From the NCBI GenBank assembly GCA_035296965.1, contig DATGZX010000188.1:1-25036 (forward strand): 25,036 nt of DNA, in the 5' to 3' direction. Shown here piece after piece: positions 1 through 8,051 of the stretch (within the stretch, counting starts at the first letter, position 1; every line of letters starts with the position of its first letter). This stretch comes from DATGZX01 sp035296965 (GTDB lineage: Bacteria; Planctomycetota; Planctomycetia; Gemmatales; Gemmataceae). Both the position numbers and the translations under genes were made by a program. The notes under the pieces are model-generated. The model worked only from the letters and a program-made list of their open reading frames with translations, was not told the DNA's origin and did no database searches.

Positions 1-804
1 ACAAGCAGCGCCGCATGTGGAAAGCACTGCAGCGAAACTTGGAGCTTTAGCCCCGGAATTGCAACCCCGCTCGTCGTAACGACGTCTGCCGCTCCCGCGG
101 AAGCAGCCGGCCCCAGGTAGGCCGCTACAGCGCTCCGAGCCGCGTCGGCCCCGACGTTGAAGATTTGAATGACCCCCTTTTCGTCGGCCAACGGTTGGCT
201 CGTCTAAAAACAGGACACGCGGGCGGTGCAACATCGCGGAGACGACTTCGAGCCGGCGAATCATGTCCCCCGAATAGGTGTTCCCCAAGTGGTGGGCCGC
301 GTCGTGAAGGCCTGCCGAAGTCATCGCCTGGTCGATGCGGGCCGCACGCTCCTTGCGTGGCAGATCGTACAACTGGGCGAAGATCCGCAGGTTTTCATAA
401 CCAGTGAGCATGCCGTCGGCGGACAGCAATTGCGGAACATAGCCGATCGAACGCCGGACGAGCGCTGGCTGGCCGAGCAGATCGTAGCCGGCGAGTTTCG
501 CGGTACCGCTCGTCGGCGGCAGCAAAGTCACCAGCATCTTCATCAGAGTGCTTTTGCCCGCTCCGTTGGGGCCGAGCAGGCCGAACACCTGGCCCTCGCT
601 AACAGCGAGCGTCAGCCCGTCCACGGCAGTCAGACGACCGAATCGCTTCGTGAGCGAGTGCGTTTCGATAACCCACGCAGTTTCGGGCACAAGCGGAGTG
701 TGCTTCTCGGCTCCGGCTGGCTTGGATTCGCTCGGCAAAATTTTGTCCGGGGTTAGCGGCTCATTCGTGCGGCCAATCTCCCGGGGACGACAACATGAGT
801 GCAA
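1..804 (-). pseudogene. ABC transporter ATP-binding protein (DrrA type), truncated
   Basis: Read on the minus strand, positions about 690 to 187 encode the front two thirds of an ABC-2 exporter ATPase. Visible are THSLTKRFG, Walker A GLLGPNGAGKSTLM, a Q-loop region SIGYVPQLLS, a variant signature NTYSGDMIRRLE and Walker B VLFLDEPTVG. In the family Walker B is followed by LDP and later by the switch histidine. Here the frame changes at once to Arg/Gly-rich, non-homologous residues and stays open to the window edge, so D-loop and H-loop are missing. No ATG lies in frame ahead of the homology; a TTG at 804 is the furthest credible start, just after the preceding gene's stop. It would power export of a drug or lipid if whole. 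I infer a truncated or frameshifted gene; a sequencing error at about 187 is the alternative. Confidence 0.72.
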
Positions 805-820
805 TCCGATCAGCCCTGTG

Positions 821-1309
821 TTATTGAGTAGGGACCACCATATACACCGTTTGCCCACCATAGAGGTACGGCTGGTAATACACGCCATCGCAAAGGGAAT
901 AGGTAATACCGCCGATCACGACCGTTTGGCAGTCGGGGGGCAGGTTGTCATAGTAGTAATATGACGCGTCGCCTATCAAAAAGGAGCGATACCCGGGACG
1001 GAAGTGCCTAAAATAGTCGTCTCTGTAGGGATTGCGGTATCCGCCCCTATGCTCCGCGACCGCGTAATGCTCGGACCGGACCGCGCCCGCCCGCACAGCG
1101 GGCGCGACATGAACAGGGGCGGCGCGGGCAGCGTAGTGAACCGACCCTACGTGAGCAGAGGCATGGCCGCCGCCGGCATGGCCGCCCCCGCCAGCATGGC
1201 CGCCGCCGCCACCGTGGCCACCGCGCTGGGCGCTGATAGGAGCCATCGCCCACATCAACGTTGCCAGAACCAGAAACAAGCTGCCCGCCCCAAAAAAGAT
1301 ATGCTTCAT
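821..1309 (-). CDS. Secreted Gly/His-rich protein with Tyr-rich C-terminus
   Basis: This 162-residue protein begins with a signal peptide (MKHIFFGAG, hydrophobic core, cleavage near ISAQ). A low-complexity stretch of Gly, His and Ala (GGHGGGGGHAGGGG type) follows at about residues 28-55, then a Tyr-rich tail with DCQTVVIGGITYSLCDGVYY and a final QTVYMVV. The tail resembles the DUF6515-type pattern of exported proteins with tyrosine-rich ends; that family assignment is a guess. The ATG at 1309 is preferred over an upstream in-frame start at 1432 because GGGAGAAG lies just ahead of it and the signal peptide then starts at residue 1. It follows the DUF2092 gene on the same strand after about 165 bp. 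The histidine-rich part could bind metal, but function is unknown. Confidence 0.75.
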   Translation of the reverse strand: MKHIFFGAGSLFLVLATLMWAMAPISAQRGGHGGGGGHAGGGGHAGGGHASAHVGSVHYAARAAPVHVAPAVRAGAVRSEHYAVAEHRGGYRNPYRDDYFRHFRPGYRSFLIGDASYYYYDNLPPDCQTVVIGGITYSLCDGVYYQPYLYGGQTVYMVVPTQ

Positions 1310-1474
1310 GATCGCTTCTCCCTTCATAACCGAATAAGGACCTCGCCGTAGCGGGCCGACCCCACTGGCGGCCGCGACCTGCTGTAGATCGAGCCGTATA
1401 CCCAATTGGGCAGGACACCTGCCGCGTCCCACAAAAAGCCCGCCACCGTCCCTGCGACGGCGGCACGCGCCGCC

Positions 1475-2263
1475 TTACTTGCCGGCTGCTTTCTTCAAGG
1501 GTTGGAGCTCGGCGTGCCGATTCAGGAAATCGACCTTGCGGACACCTTCCGGCGCCTGGAACTGAAACAGGTCGTCGCTCAGCTTGGGGTTCACGTCCCA
1601 GTGCTGGAAGAGGGCAGTGTATTGAGGCTCGTCCACCTGCCGCTTGAAGGTGATTAAGAACTTGCGCGGCAGCGGCTGCTCGCCGGCGTCGATCCAGATT
1701 TGCCAATCCAAGAGCTTCTGCCGGAATGCCAGGTGATGACACTTCACCTTGCCCACGTTGTGCAGCCCGACATAGGCCCCGGTCTGCACGTGTTCCGTGA
1801 ACACCTTGTAGGGGTCGGCAAACAGGAAGTCGGCCAGGGTCTGGTCCGTGTCGAATCGGTCGTGCAGATCGTCGAGCATCGCGTCGATGGTGCCGGGCAC
1901 CTTCTCGATGGCGTAGGTCTTTTGTCCTCGGTCGTAGACGGTGGCTGTCTTGCCGTCGTAGTAAAATAAGGAGTTGGCCGTGTCCCCCTCGTCCTCTCCG
2001 AACACTTTGTTGGGCCGGCTCACGGACATATGGCGCTGATTGCTGACCTGAAGTTTCTGACCGTCGTCCTGCACTTCGTCAAAGAATTCCTCCACCTGGA
2101 ACGAGTACGTCTTGAGGCCCGCCAGATAGCTCGACATGGCCTTGAGGTACTGTTCCGCCTGGGGTTCGATCTTGGGGGCCTCTTGCTGAGAACCGCCCGC
2201 GAGAGCTACGCCCCCGAGTACGGCCGCGACCGCCAATCCGACTGCCGACATTCGCTTTCTCAT
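1475..2263 (-). CDS. DUF2092 family exported protein
   Basis: The 262-residue product has an N-terminal signal peptide (MRKRMSAVGLAVAAVLGG, Ala/Gly-rich end). The mature part reads as a DUF2092 (LolA/LolB-like fold) protein: AMSSYLAGLKTYSFQVEEFF near the start, then NKVFGEDEGD, LFYYDGKTATVYD, YVGLHNVGKVKCHHLAF, LLDWQIWID and PLPRKFLITFK. Families with this fold bind acyl chains or lipoproteins in the periplasm; what this member carries is not known. The start at 2263 has a strong GGAGG about 8 bp upstream, whereas the longer frame start at 2320 has no such site and would bury the signal peptide. It lies between the zinc-ribbon gene and the Gly/His-rich gene, all on one strand, and may be cotranscribed with the latter. 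Confidence 0.85.
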   Translation of the reverse strand: MRKRMSAVGLAVAAVLGGVALAGGSQQEAPKIEPQAEQYLKAMSSYLAGLKTYSFQVEEFFDEVQDDGQKLQVSNQRHMSVSRPNKVFGEDEGDTANSLFYYDGKTATVYDRGQKTYAIEKVPGTIDAMLDDLHDRFDTDQTLADFLFADPYKVFTEHVQTGAYVGLHNVGKVKCHHLAFRQKLLDWQIWIDAGEQPLPRKFLITFKRQVDEPQYTALFQHWDVNPKLSDDLFQFQAPEGVRKVDFLNRHAELQPLKKAAGK

Positions 2264-2332
2264 GATCAAATCCTCCGTTATCCATGGGAACCAGACTTGC
2301 CCCGACCTCCGGACACGCACCGGCGCGCGAGG

Positions 2333-2608
2333 TTATCGATTATTCGAAGTTGTCCTGACCTGCGGAGTTGCACCGAACCACTGAATCAGGCCGCAGCTGT
2401 CGCACATCAAATTCGTGACTTTCTTCTCCGTGGCCCAGTTCAGGTGAGCAAAGCTTATGCCCACGGTGCTCAGCAGGGCCGAACCCTCGATGAATTGCTC
2501 AGCCTTGCAGTGAGGGCAGCGCACTGGCAAGCCACCGGCGACGAACCGGCTCGGCCCTGGGTGGGCGACCGCCTTCACCCCCTGAGTGATCTCATGCCAG
2601 ATGCTCAT
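2333..2608 (-). CDS. Small zinc-ribbon protein
   Basis: This 91-residue cytoplasmic protein has two CxxC knuckles, C31-P-H-C34 and C69-D-S-C72, the second in the pattern CDSCGLIQWF. This is the layout of a zinc ribbon. There is no signal peptide or membrane segment. A variant DNA-binding or protein-binding role is usual for such ribbons but cannot be decided here. The upstream region lacks a clear Shine-Dalgarno sequence (only GAGAAC), so the start rests on the fit of the reading frame. It lies between the WxxGxW gene and the DUF2092 gene in the same orientation, with spacing of about 70-120 bp. Confidence 0.7.
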   Translation of the reverse strand: MSIWHEITQGVKAVAHPGPSRFVAGGLPVRCPHCKAEQFIEGSALLSTVGISFAHLNWATEKKVTNLMCDSCGLIQWFGATPQVRTTSNNR

Positions 2609-2725
2609 GGAATTGTTCTCTGTTTGTAAAAGCCCTGACCGGCATCCGGAGACTCCATGTCCCAGATGGGGTCACTGAGTGAGTCGATGCTTCTCAATTC
2701 AGAGCGGGGCAACATTGGGCACTGA

Positions 2726-3385
2726 TCATGGCTCGGGCGACGGAGTTACTGCCACCACTTCCGGGGGTGAAGGGCTACATAGACCCAGAGGACGAGCGAA
2801 GCGCATCGACGAGGTGCTTCCCTGGAACATCAAGCTGTAATCCTGCGGTTGCGGCCAGACACTTACGTTGCAGCCGGGGATGTAGATGCTGTTTTCGTCG
2901 GGCGCAGGGATGGAGGGCCCCTCGTCGATCGACGGGGGCGGCGCGGGCAGATAGGTCACCGCATTCTGGTCCGCGGCCGCCCAAAAACCGGAAGTCCACT
3001 GCCAACCGTCCTCGACCTGTTGCCAGTTACCTGGTATCCACTGTCGGTCCGGCGGCGGCACACGCCACAAGCCGCTCACCCACAGGTAATCTCTTTGTTC
3101 GTCGTCCCATCCCCAATAGCCGGGAATCCACAGCACGTGATCGCCTGCCGGCTTCTGGTCCGGTGGCACTTCCTCGATCGGATCGGGCGGTTTCTTGGGT
3201 ACGACGTTGGAGGGCAGCGGCCGTGCCTGGGACGGCGTTGCGAAAGCTTCATGGACCGGCCCACGTGCCAACACTTCGACGCCATCCGGCGTCGCCGGTT
3301 CGACTTTCTGGGCAGACGCTTTCGTGGCCACAAAGGCCGCCAAGCCCAATGTCACCATCATGAAGGTCCGGGCATGCAGTTTCAT
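2726..3385 (-). CDS. WxxGxW (YXWGXW) repeat exported protein
   Basis: The 219-residue protein starts with a signal peptide (MKLHARTFMMVTLGLAAFVA, cleavage near ASAQ). After a Pro-rich linker with PPDPIEEVPPDQ come four aromatic repeats: LWIPGYWGWDD, YLWVSGLWRVPP, QWIPGNWQQVED and WQWTSGFWAA. This is the WxxGxW repeat family, abundant in planctomycetes and proteobacteria and thought to act at the cell surface. Start at 3385 is chosen because GGAGGGGG precedes it. After YIPGCNVSVW the tail loses the repeat pattern and ends in PPEVVAVTPSPEP; members usually continue with more repeats, so the C-terminus may be shortened or frameshifted. Another frame near 2755 reads WVYVALHPRKWW, which fits an old frameshift. 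Confidence 0.8.
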   Translation of the reverse strand: MKLHARTFMMVTLGLAAFVATKASAQKVEPATPDGVEVLARGPVHEAFATPSQARPLPSNVVPKKPPDPIEEVPPDQKPAGDHVLWIPGYWGWDDEQRDYLWVSGLWRVPPPDRQWIPGNWQQVEDGWQWTSGFWAAADQNAVTYLPAPPPSIDEGPSIPAPDENSIYIPGCNVSVWPQPQDYSLMFQGSTSSMRFARPLGLCSPSPPEVVAVTPSPEP

Positions 3386-3420
3386 CGGATTGATCCCCCT
3401 CCGAGACGAGCCAGGAGAAT

Positions 3421-3624
3421 TCACCGGTTCAGCGCACCCAAGAACTCGTGGAGTTCTTTTTCGGCCTGGTCCTTGGCGTAGCCGTATTTTTGCTGGAGCA
3501 CGCCGGCCAATTGATCGCGCCTCCCGGCAATGGCTGTCAGGTCGTCGTCAGTCAGCTTGCCCCACTTCTCTTTCACTTTGCCCCGGAACTGCTTCCAATC
3601 GCCTGCGATCTGATCCCAGTTCAT
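3421..3624 (-). CDS. CsbD family stress protein
   Basis: The 67-residue product starts MNWDQIAGDWKQFRGKVKEK and continues WGKLTDDDLTAIAGRRDQL, which is the CsbD signature over its full length. CsbD proteins are small, highly charged, general-stress proteins of unknown mechanism; the Bacillus founder is under sigma-B. The start at 3624 has an excellent AAAGGAGG about 7 bp upstream; a longer frame to 3963 would be spurious. The DUF3309 gene lies upstream on the same strand, 167 bp away, a pairing that fits a stress cluster. Length is normal for the family. Confidence 0.93.
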   Translation of the reverse strand: MNWDQIAGDWKQFRGKVKEKWGKLTDDDLTAIAGRRDQLAGVLQQKYGYAKDQAEKELHEFLGALNR

Positions 3625-3791
3625 GATGTACCTCCTTTGAAAAGAATTCTCTGACACCAGGGCCCTTGTCAAACTCGAGCGCCGCTTCAGGTCTGCGGCG
3701 ACGGGGATCTGGGCGACGCGCCGGACCCTGTCGATACGTCCACCGGCCCGGGGAGGTATGGTCCGCCAGAGGCGGACACGTCCACTTCCCA

Positions 3792-3956
3792 TCAGAAGCC
3801 ACGGGGGATGTACCCCACGAGCAGGAGGATAATGACGATCACCAGCACCAACCCCAGGAGACCGCTCGGGCCATAGCCCCAGTTCTGGTTGTAGCCCCAG
3901 CGCGGGAAGGCGCCCAGCAGCAGCAGGATCAGAATAATCAGCAAGATCAAACCCAT
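3792..3956 (-). CDS. DUF3309 family small membrane protein
   Basis: This 54-residue gene reads MGLILLIILILLLLGAFPRW, then GYNQNWGYGPSGLLGLVLVI and a second hydrophobic run ending VGYIPRGF. The pattern is two membrane helices joined by a short loop with PRWGYN and YGPSG, the hallmark of DUF3309 proteins (about 50 residues). An AAGGGG ribosome site lies about 9 bp before the ATG. The function of the family is unknown; members often sit near stress genes, as here beside csbD. It is short enough to be missed by length-filtered gene calling. Confidence 0.9.
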   Translation of the reverse strand: MGLILLIILILLLLGAFPRWGYNQNWGYGPSGLLGLVLVIVIILLLVGYIPRGF

Positions 3957-4079
3957 ATGTCACCCCTTTCGATGGTCTGAGACCCGGTAAAGGCCGCCGC
4001 CGTGAACGCCACGGCCAGCAGCAGTTGCAAACAAGTTCGACAGTCGCCCAGTCCGACGCCGGAGCGTCTGCCCGGGGGC

Positions 4080-4508
4080 CTACTTGTCTTTCGCCTTCTC
4101 CAGCTTTTTCGTCAATTCTTCAATCTTCTTCTCCACTTCCTCAAGGGTTTTCGAGAGGTCCTGTTTGATGCCCTCGAACCTGTCGTGGCCTGCATCGTCG
4201 AGTTCCTTGATCTGTTGCTCAAGGCGTTCGTGCTTCTTTTCCAGTTCAGCAAGCTCCTTCTCCACACGGGCCTTGTCGTCGCCCTTCAGTCCCTCAGTTT
4301 TTTTCCAGAGGCTGGCGACCTTGTTCTTCAACACCTTGGACTGCTCGCCGACCGTCTTGGTGAAGGCTGCCTTGTCTTGCTTGAACTTCGCCGGATCTAC
4401 TTGAACGTCAACTTTGCCCTCCTTGGTCACGCTGAACCATCCCTGCCAGTAGCCCAGGGCGCCGACGGCCACGATCAGCACCAAAACAACGACCACCAAT
4501 TTCCTCAT
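4080..4508 (-). CDS. Membrane-anchored coiled-coil protein
   Basis: The 142-residue protein has one N-terminal membrane segment (residues 4-20, LVVVVLVLIVAVGALGYW) followed by a Lys/Glu-rich, heptad-like helical region from about residue 60 to the end (KELAELEKKHERLEQQIKEL, EEVEKKIEELTKKLEKAKDK). The segment between, FSVTKEGKVDVQVDPAKFKQ, looks like a small extended stretch. An AAAGGAGG site precedes the ATG. No family name is certain; the architecture suggests a periplasmic or cytoplasmic rod tethered to the membrane. It is the first gene of the minus-strand run of small envelope genes and is separated from the kinase gene by about 150 bp. Confidence 0.75.
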   Translation of the reverse strand: MRKLVVVVLVLIVAVGALGYWQGWFSVTKEGKVDVQVDPAKFKQDKAAFTKTVGEQSKVLKNKVASLWKKTEGLKGDDKARVEKELAELEKKHERLEQQIKELDDAGHDRFEGIKQDLSKTLEEVEKKIEELTKKLEKAKDK

Positions 4509-4661
4509 GGCTGCGAACCTCCTTTCACCCGGCTTGACACGAAAAACTTCCGGTTACTGTTGACTAATGGAGCCGCTGCGGATCAGAGCCGCGTACACCA
4601 GCACCACTTGGGTCATGCCCCGAATCATAAGGCATCGTACCCGCTCCGTGGGCCTTGAGCT

Positions 4662-6989
4662 TTAAGTCGCCTTCTCCGAGTTGGTCGCCAAGATTTGTTG
4701 CACCTTGCCGAAGTCGGCGGGCTTGACCAAGTGAGCGTTGAACCCCACTTCCCGCGAACGATGACGGTCTGTCTCCTGTCCGTACCCCGTCATAGCGACC
4801 AGCACGACGTTTTGGAGAGCTGGTTGTTGACGTATCCGCTTTGCTACCTCATAACCATCCATCCCCGGCAAGCCGATGTCCAACAGCACCGCGTTCGGTC
4901 GGTAGTCGAGTGCCTCTTGCAGGGCGGTCGGCCCGGTATGAGCCATGCGAACCTGATGGCCGGAAACCTTCAACAACATGGCCAAACTCTGTGCCGCATC
5001 CACGTTGTCATCCACGACCAGCACCAGCAAAGAGGGTCCGGTCGGCTCGGCGGTTTCTTTGGGGGGCGATGGCGGCTGCGATGTGGGAGACACCATCATC
5101 GGCAGACGCACGACGAACTCACTGCCTTGCCCCAAAGCACTGTAAGCCACGACCGTTCCGCCGTGCATTTCCACGAGCCGATGCACCAAGCACAGGCCGA
5201 TGCCCAACCCGCCTTGCGAGCGGGCCAATGACCGTGCCGCCTGCGTGAACAGGTCGAAGATGCGGGGCAGCAGTTCCGGGGCGATACCGATGCCCGTATC
5301 TCGCACCCGCAACACGCACGCATCGTCCTCTTGGTGGACGGCTAGCCAGATATGACCGCCTTCGTCGGTGTATTTGGCGGCGTTGTTGAGCAGGTTCACC
5401 ACGACTTGTTCCAGCCGGGCGGCGTCGGCATACAGCCAGATCGGTTGAGGCGACAACGAAACGGTGAGTTCATGCTTGTGTTGGTCGATCAGCGGACGAA
5501 CCGACTCCACAGCACATTGCACGATGCCGTTCACGGCGACCCGCTCTTGGCGAAGCTGAACGCTGCCGGTGGTGATGCGGGAGATTTCCAACAGGTCATC
5601 AACGAGATGTGACAGCTGCCCCACCTGACGCTCGATGATGTTTCTGGCTTGTTGCTGGATGGAGTTCTCGCGTTTTTGGAGACGGAGGAGATGGACGGCG
5701 TTGGAGATGGGAGCAAGAAGGTTGCGGAGTTCGTGGGACAGCATCGCCAAGAACTCGTCCTTGCGACGGTGCAGGTCCGACAAAGCAGCCGCCTGCTCCG
5801 TTATCTGCTTCTCCAAGAGCCTGCGTTCGCTGATGTCCCGAATGTTGCACTGAGCGACGGGCCGGTGGTCCACCTGATAGATGTTGCTGACGAACTCGAC
5901 CTCGGCCCGCTCGCCGTTCTTGGTTTCGAGTGGCAGGTGGTCGTAGCGGATATAGCCTTTCTCTTGCAGGTCTTGGTAGGCGGCGCGACTCGCCTGTTCA
6001 TCTCCGAATAGACCGATCTCCCAGAGTTCCTTGCCCAAGAACTCGTCGTGCGAGTAGCCCAACAACTCCGTCATGAACGGGTTGGCGTCGATGATTTTCA
6101 AGGTGTTGGCGTCGAGGATGAGGATGCCGTCTTTGGCGGTCTGGAACAGCCGCCGATACCGCACTTCGGAAGTCTGCACAGCGACTTCCGCCAGTTTGCG
6201 TTCGGTGATGTCCTCAATGGCGAGCAAGATCAGGTCTGGTTGGCTGTCCACCGACTCGAAGCGGCGGGCATTGAGCAGCATGATCTTCTTGCCAATCGCC
6301 GGAAAGTCGTGTTCCACGTCGCAGTCATGAATGGGATGGCTGTTCGACAGGACTCCCTCCAGCAGGGTCCGCAGTCGAGGAATGTTCCACTGGCCGTTGC
6401 CCAAGTCGTAGATGAAGCGGCCTTCCGTCTCCTTTTTCTCGGCGTGGAATGTCTGGTAGAAAGCCCGGTTCGCCGTCTGGACTCGCAGGGCCTTGTCGAG
6501 AACGAGGAACGGCTCTCGCAAGGTCGCAATGATGTCGTCGGCGTAGGTGAGGGCGTCTTGCACCTGCTGCTCTTGCCGCCTGCGTTCGCTGATGTCTCGG
6601 AACACCAGCACGACCCCGGCGACTTCCCCCTTCTCGTTGCGGATCGGGGCGGCACTGTCGTCAATGGGTCGTTTCGTGCCGTCTTTGGCGATGAGCAGGC
6701 TATGGTTCGCCAGCCCGACGATCGCGCCCTCCCGCAAAGCTCGGACGGTGGGACTCTCGACCGGCTGGCGGCTCTCTTCGTTGATGATGCGGAACACGCT
6801 GTCGAGGGGTTGGCCCGCCGCTTCTTCCAGCGTCCAGCCGGTCAAGGACTGAGCCACCGGGTTCAGAAAGGTGACGCCGCCGTTGATGTCGGTGGTAATC
6901 ACGGCATCCCCAATGCTGGCGAGCGTGACACGACACCACTCCGGTTGGAAGTGCAACGCTTCCTTGCTTGCCGGTGAAGGATGGGTCAT
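4662..6989 (-). CDS. PAS-domain hybrid sensor histidine kinase/response regulator
   Basis: A 775-residue soluble hybrid kinase with no membrane segment, so it should sense a cytoplasmic signal. Domains in order: PAS 1 (about 15-135, ASIGDAVITTDINGGVTFLN), PAS 2 (145-265), PAS 3 (272-390, DGILILDANTLKIIDANP), HisKA with phospho-accepting H419 in MLSHELRNLLAPI, HATPase with N box NLLNNAAKYT (532-541), G1 DTGIGIAPE (564-572) and G2 GGLGIGL (593-599), and a receiver (655-768) with acidic DD pocket 660-661, phosphoacceptor D704 in LLDIGLPGMDGYE and K756. The H box has RNLLAP instead of the usual RNPLAP. The receiver would feed a phosphorelay; no Hpt or output partner lies nearby. A G-rich run before the ATG can serve as ribosome site. 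Upstream DNA shares an element with the crpB promoter. Confidence 0.95.
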   Translation of the reverse strand: MTHPSPASKEALHFQPEWCRVTLASIGDAVITTDINGGVTFLNPVAQSLTGWTLEEAAGQPLDSVFRIINEESRQPVESPTVRALREGAIVGLANHSLLIAKDGTKRPIDDSAAPIRNEKGEVAGVVLVFRDISERRRQEQQVQDALTYADDIIATLREPFLVLDKALRVQTANRAFYQTFHAEKKETEGRFIYDLGNGQWNIPRLRTLLEGVLSNSHPIHDCDVEHDFPAIGKKIMLLNARRFESVDSQPDLILLAIEDITERKLAEVAVQTSEVRYRRLFQTAKDGILILDANTLKIIDANPFMTELLGYSHDEFLGKELWEIGLFGDEQASRAAYQDLQEKGYIRYDHLPLETKNGERAEVEFVSNIYQVDHRPVAQCNIRDISERRLLEKQITEQAAALSDLHRRKDEFLAMLSHELRNLLAPISNAVHLLRLQKRENSIQQQARNIIERQVGQLSHLVDDLLEISRITTGSVQLRQERVAVNGIVQCAVESVRPLIDQHKHELTVSLSPQPIWLYADAARLEQVVVNLLNNAAKYTDEGGHIWLAVHQEDDACVLRVRDTGIGIAPELLPRIFDLFTQAARSLARSQGGLGIGLCLVHRLVEMHGGTVVAYSALGQGSEFVVRLPMMVSPTSQPPSPPKETAEPTGPSLLVLVVDDNVDAAQSLAMLLKVSGHQVRMAHTGPTALQEALDYRPNAVLLDIGLPGMDGYEVAKRIRQQPALQNVVLVAMTGYGQETDRHRSREVGFNAHLVKPADFGKVQQILATNSEKAT

Positions 6990-7334
6990 ACCCCCCCCAT
7001 CTGATGTTCAGTATTATTTGCCGCTTTTACTGCGTCGGAAAGCCGTTTCGTGAGCAGCAACCTGGCGAGCCAGCGGCTTCCGAGCGGCGCAGAAGGCAGT
7101 CGCTACGGCATGGATAATCCGTTGCCCTGCCGCGCTCACGTCTGACTTGCGGAACGATGGCAACACCAGGTTTCTCGTTCAGTCTGCTGGCTAAACTGGG
7201 TTTCTCGTTCTGTCTGCTAGCATACCATAACGTCTTTTCCTATAGCCAGCTTGCAAAGGCGTCTGTACGCTATCCGACAGACAGGGTATGCCTCGAAGGA
7301 ATTCCGTTATTGGTCATGAGCCTTCCCTTCGTGT
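6990..7334. promoter_or_regulatory. Upstream region of the hybrid kinase gene
   Basis: This 345-bp gap lies between the 5' end of the kinase gene and the 3' end of crpA. No gene is visible. Its centre holds a 30-bp tandem duplication (7168-7227) and a stretch (7196-7284) that aligns with the crpB upstream region. An inverted repeat GTCTGT-N10-ACAGAC lies at 7261-7282. I infer that the kinase promoter, directed leftward, is here, but no clear -35/-10 pair was picked out. Confidence 0.5.
7168..7227. repeat. 30-bp direct tandem repeat, two copies
   Basis: Two adjacent copies share TTTCTCGTTC, one variable base, GTCTGCT, one variable base, GC, with a 30-bp period (7171 and 7201 start the TTTCTCGTTC words). 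The second copy is the left end of the element shared with the crpB upstream region. Confidence 0.8.
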
Positions 7335-8048
7335 TCAACCGAACAAGCGCTCGAATTCTTCGTTGATCCTCCGGTAGCACTCGCAAGAACCGGCCTTCAG
7401 ACGCTCCCGGTCGAGGACGGTGAATCTCCCCCGGCTGTAACGGATCAAACCTTGTTCTTTGAGGGGTTCGAGAACCTCGGATACAGTGGAACGCCGCACG
7501 CCGAGCATCTCGGCCAATAACTCGTGAGTCATCGGGAACACGTCCGAGTGCGCTCGGTCCTGGGTCATCAACAGCCAGCGGCAACAGCGCTGGTGAACCG
7601 AGTGAAGGCCGTTGCAAGCCACCGCCTGTGACACCTGAAAAAGAAAGGCGCTGTGGTAGAGGACTAGCGACCGGCGCAAGGGGCTGTCCCGGTTCGCCTC
7701 TCCCCTCAGCACGTCCGCCCCCATCCGTAGGGCCTCGCCCGGCGCTTGCACGATCATCCGGTTGGCCGCCGTCTTGGCTCCGACGAGGAGCGGCAGGCCT
7801 ACCATACCCTCGTCCCCTACCGTCGCTACCTCGATGGCCCTGCCGTCTTCCATCACGGTCAGAGCAGAGACGACACCCCGGTTCGGGAAGTAGGCGTAGT
7901 CGATGGGCGACCCGGCCTCGTAGAGGACGTGTTTTAATTCCAGCGGGACGTGCTGCAGGCAGGGGAGGAGGCGCCGGTACTCCGCCGGGGGCAACCGGGC
8001 CAGGAGCTGGTTGCCGTACGGCGCAGCAGGCGGATTGGTCTTCGGCAT
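7335..8048 (-). CDS. Crp/Fnr family transcriptional regulator (crpA here)
   Basis: The 237-residue regulator has an N-terminal cyclic-nucleotide-binding-like beta roll (about 15-115, YAYFPNRGVVSALTV, ATVGDEGMVGLPLLVG, QAPGEALRM), a dimer helix (125-160) and a winged helix-turn-helix (168-215, FPMTHELLAEMLGVRRSTVS, SRGRFTVLDRERL). It lacks the N-terminal Fe-S cysteines of Fnr and the Arg-Ser contact of cAMP-binding Crp, so the ligand is unknown. The tail carries SCECYRRINEEFERLFG, a Cys-Glu-Cys motif also present in crpB. Its ATG lies three bases after the stop of the CheB-like ORF, with GGGAGGG as ribosome site, so the two are probably cotranscribed. A short, slightly altered copy of its residues 54-85 occurs at 17284-17356. 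Confidence 0.93.
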   Translation of the reverse strand: MPKTNPPAAPYGNQLLARLPPAEYRRLLPCLQHVPLELKHVLYEAGSPIDYAYFPNRGVVSALTVMEDGRAIEVATVGDEGMVGLPLLVGAKTAANRMIVQAPGEALRMGADVLRGEANRDSPLRRSLVLYHSAFLFQVSQAVACNGLHSVHQRCCRWLLMTQDRAHSDVFPMTHELLAEMLGVRRSTVSEVLEPLKEQGLIRYSRGRFTVLDRERLKAGSCECYRRINEEFERLFG

Positions 8049-8051
8049 GGC

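Noticed and set aside
226..756. Long plus-strand frame over the ABC ATPase
   Set aside because: It is antisense to the clear Walker A, signature and Walker B motifs on the minus strand.
821..1432. Longer start for the Gly/His-rich protein
   Set aside because: The extra 41 residues would precede the signal peptide and have no ribosome site; 1309 has one.
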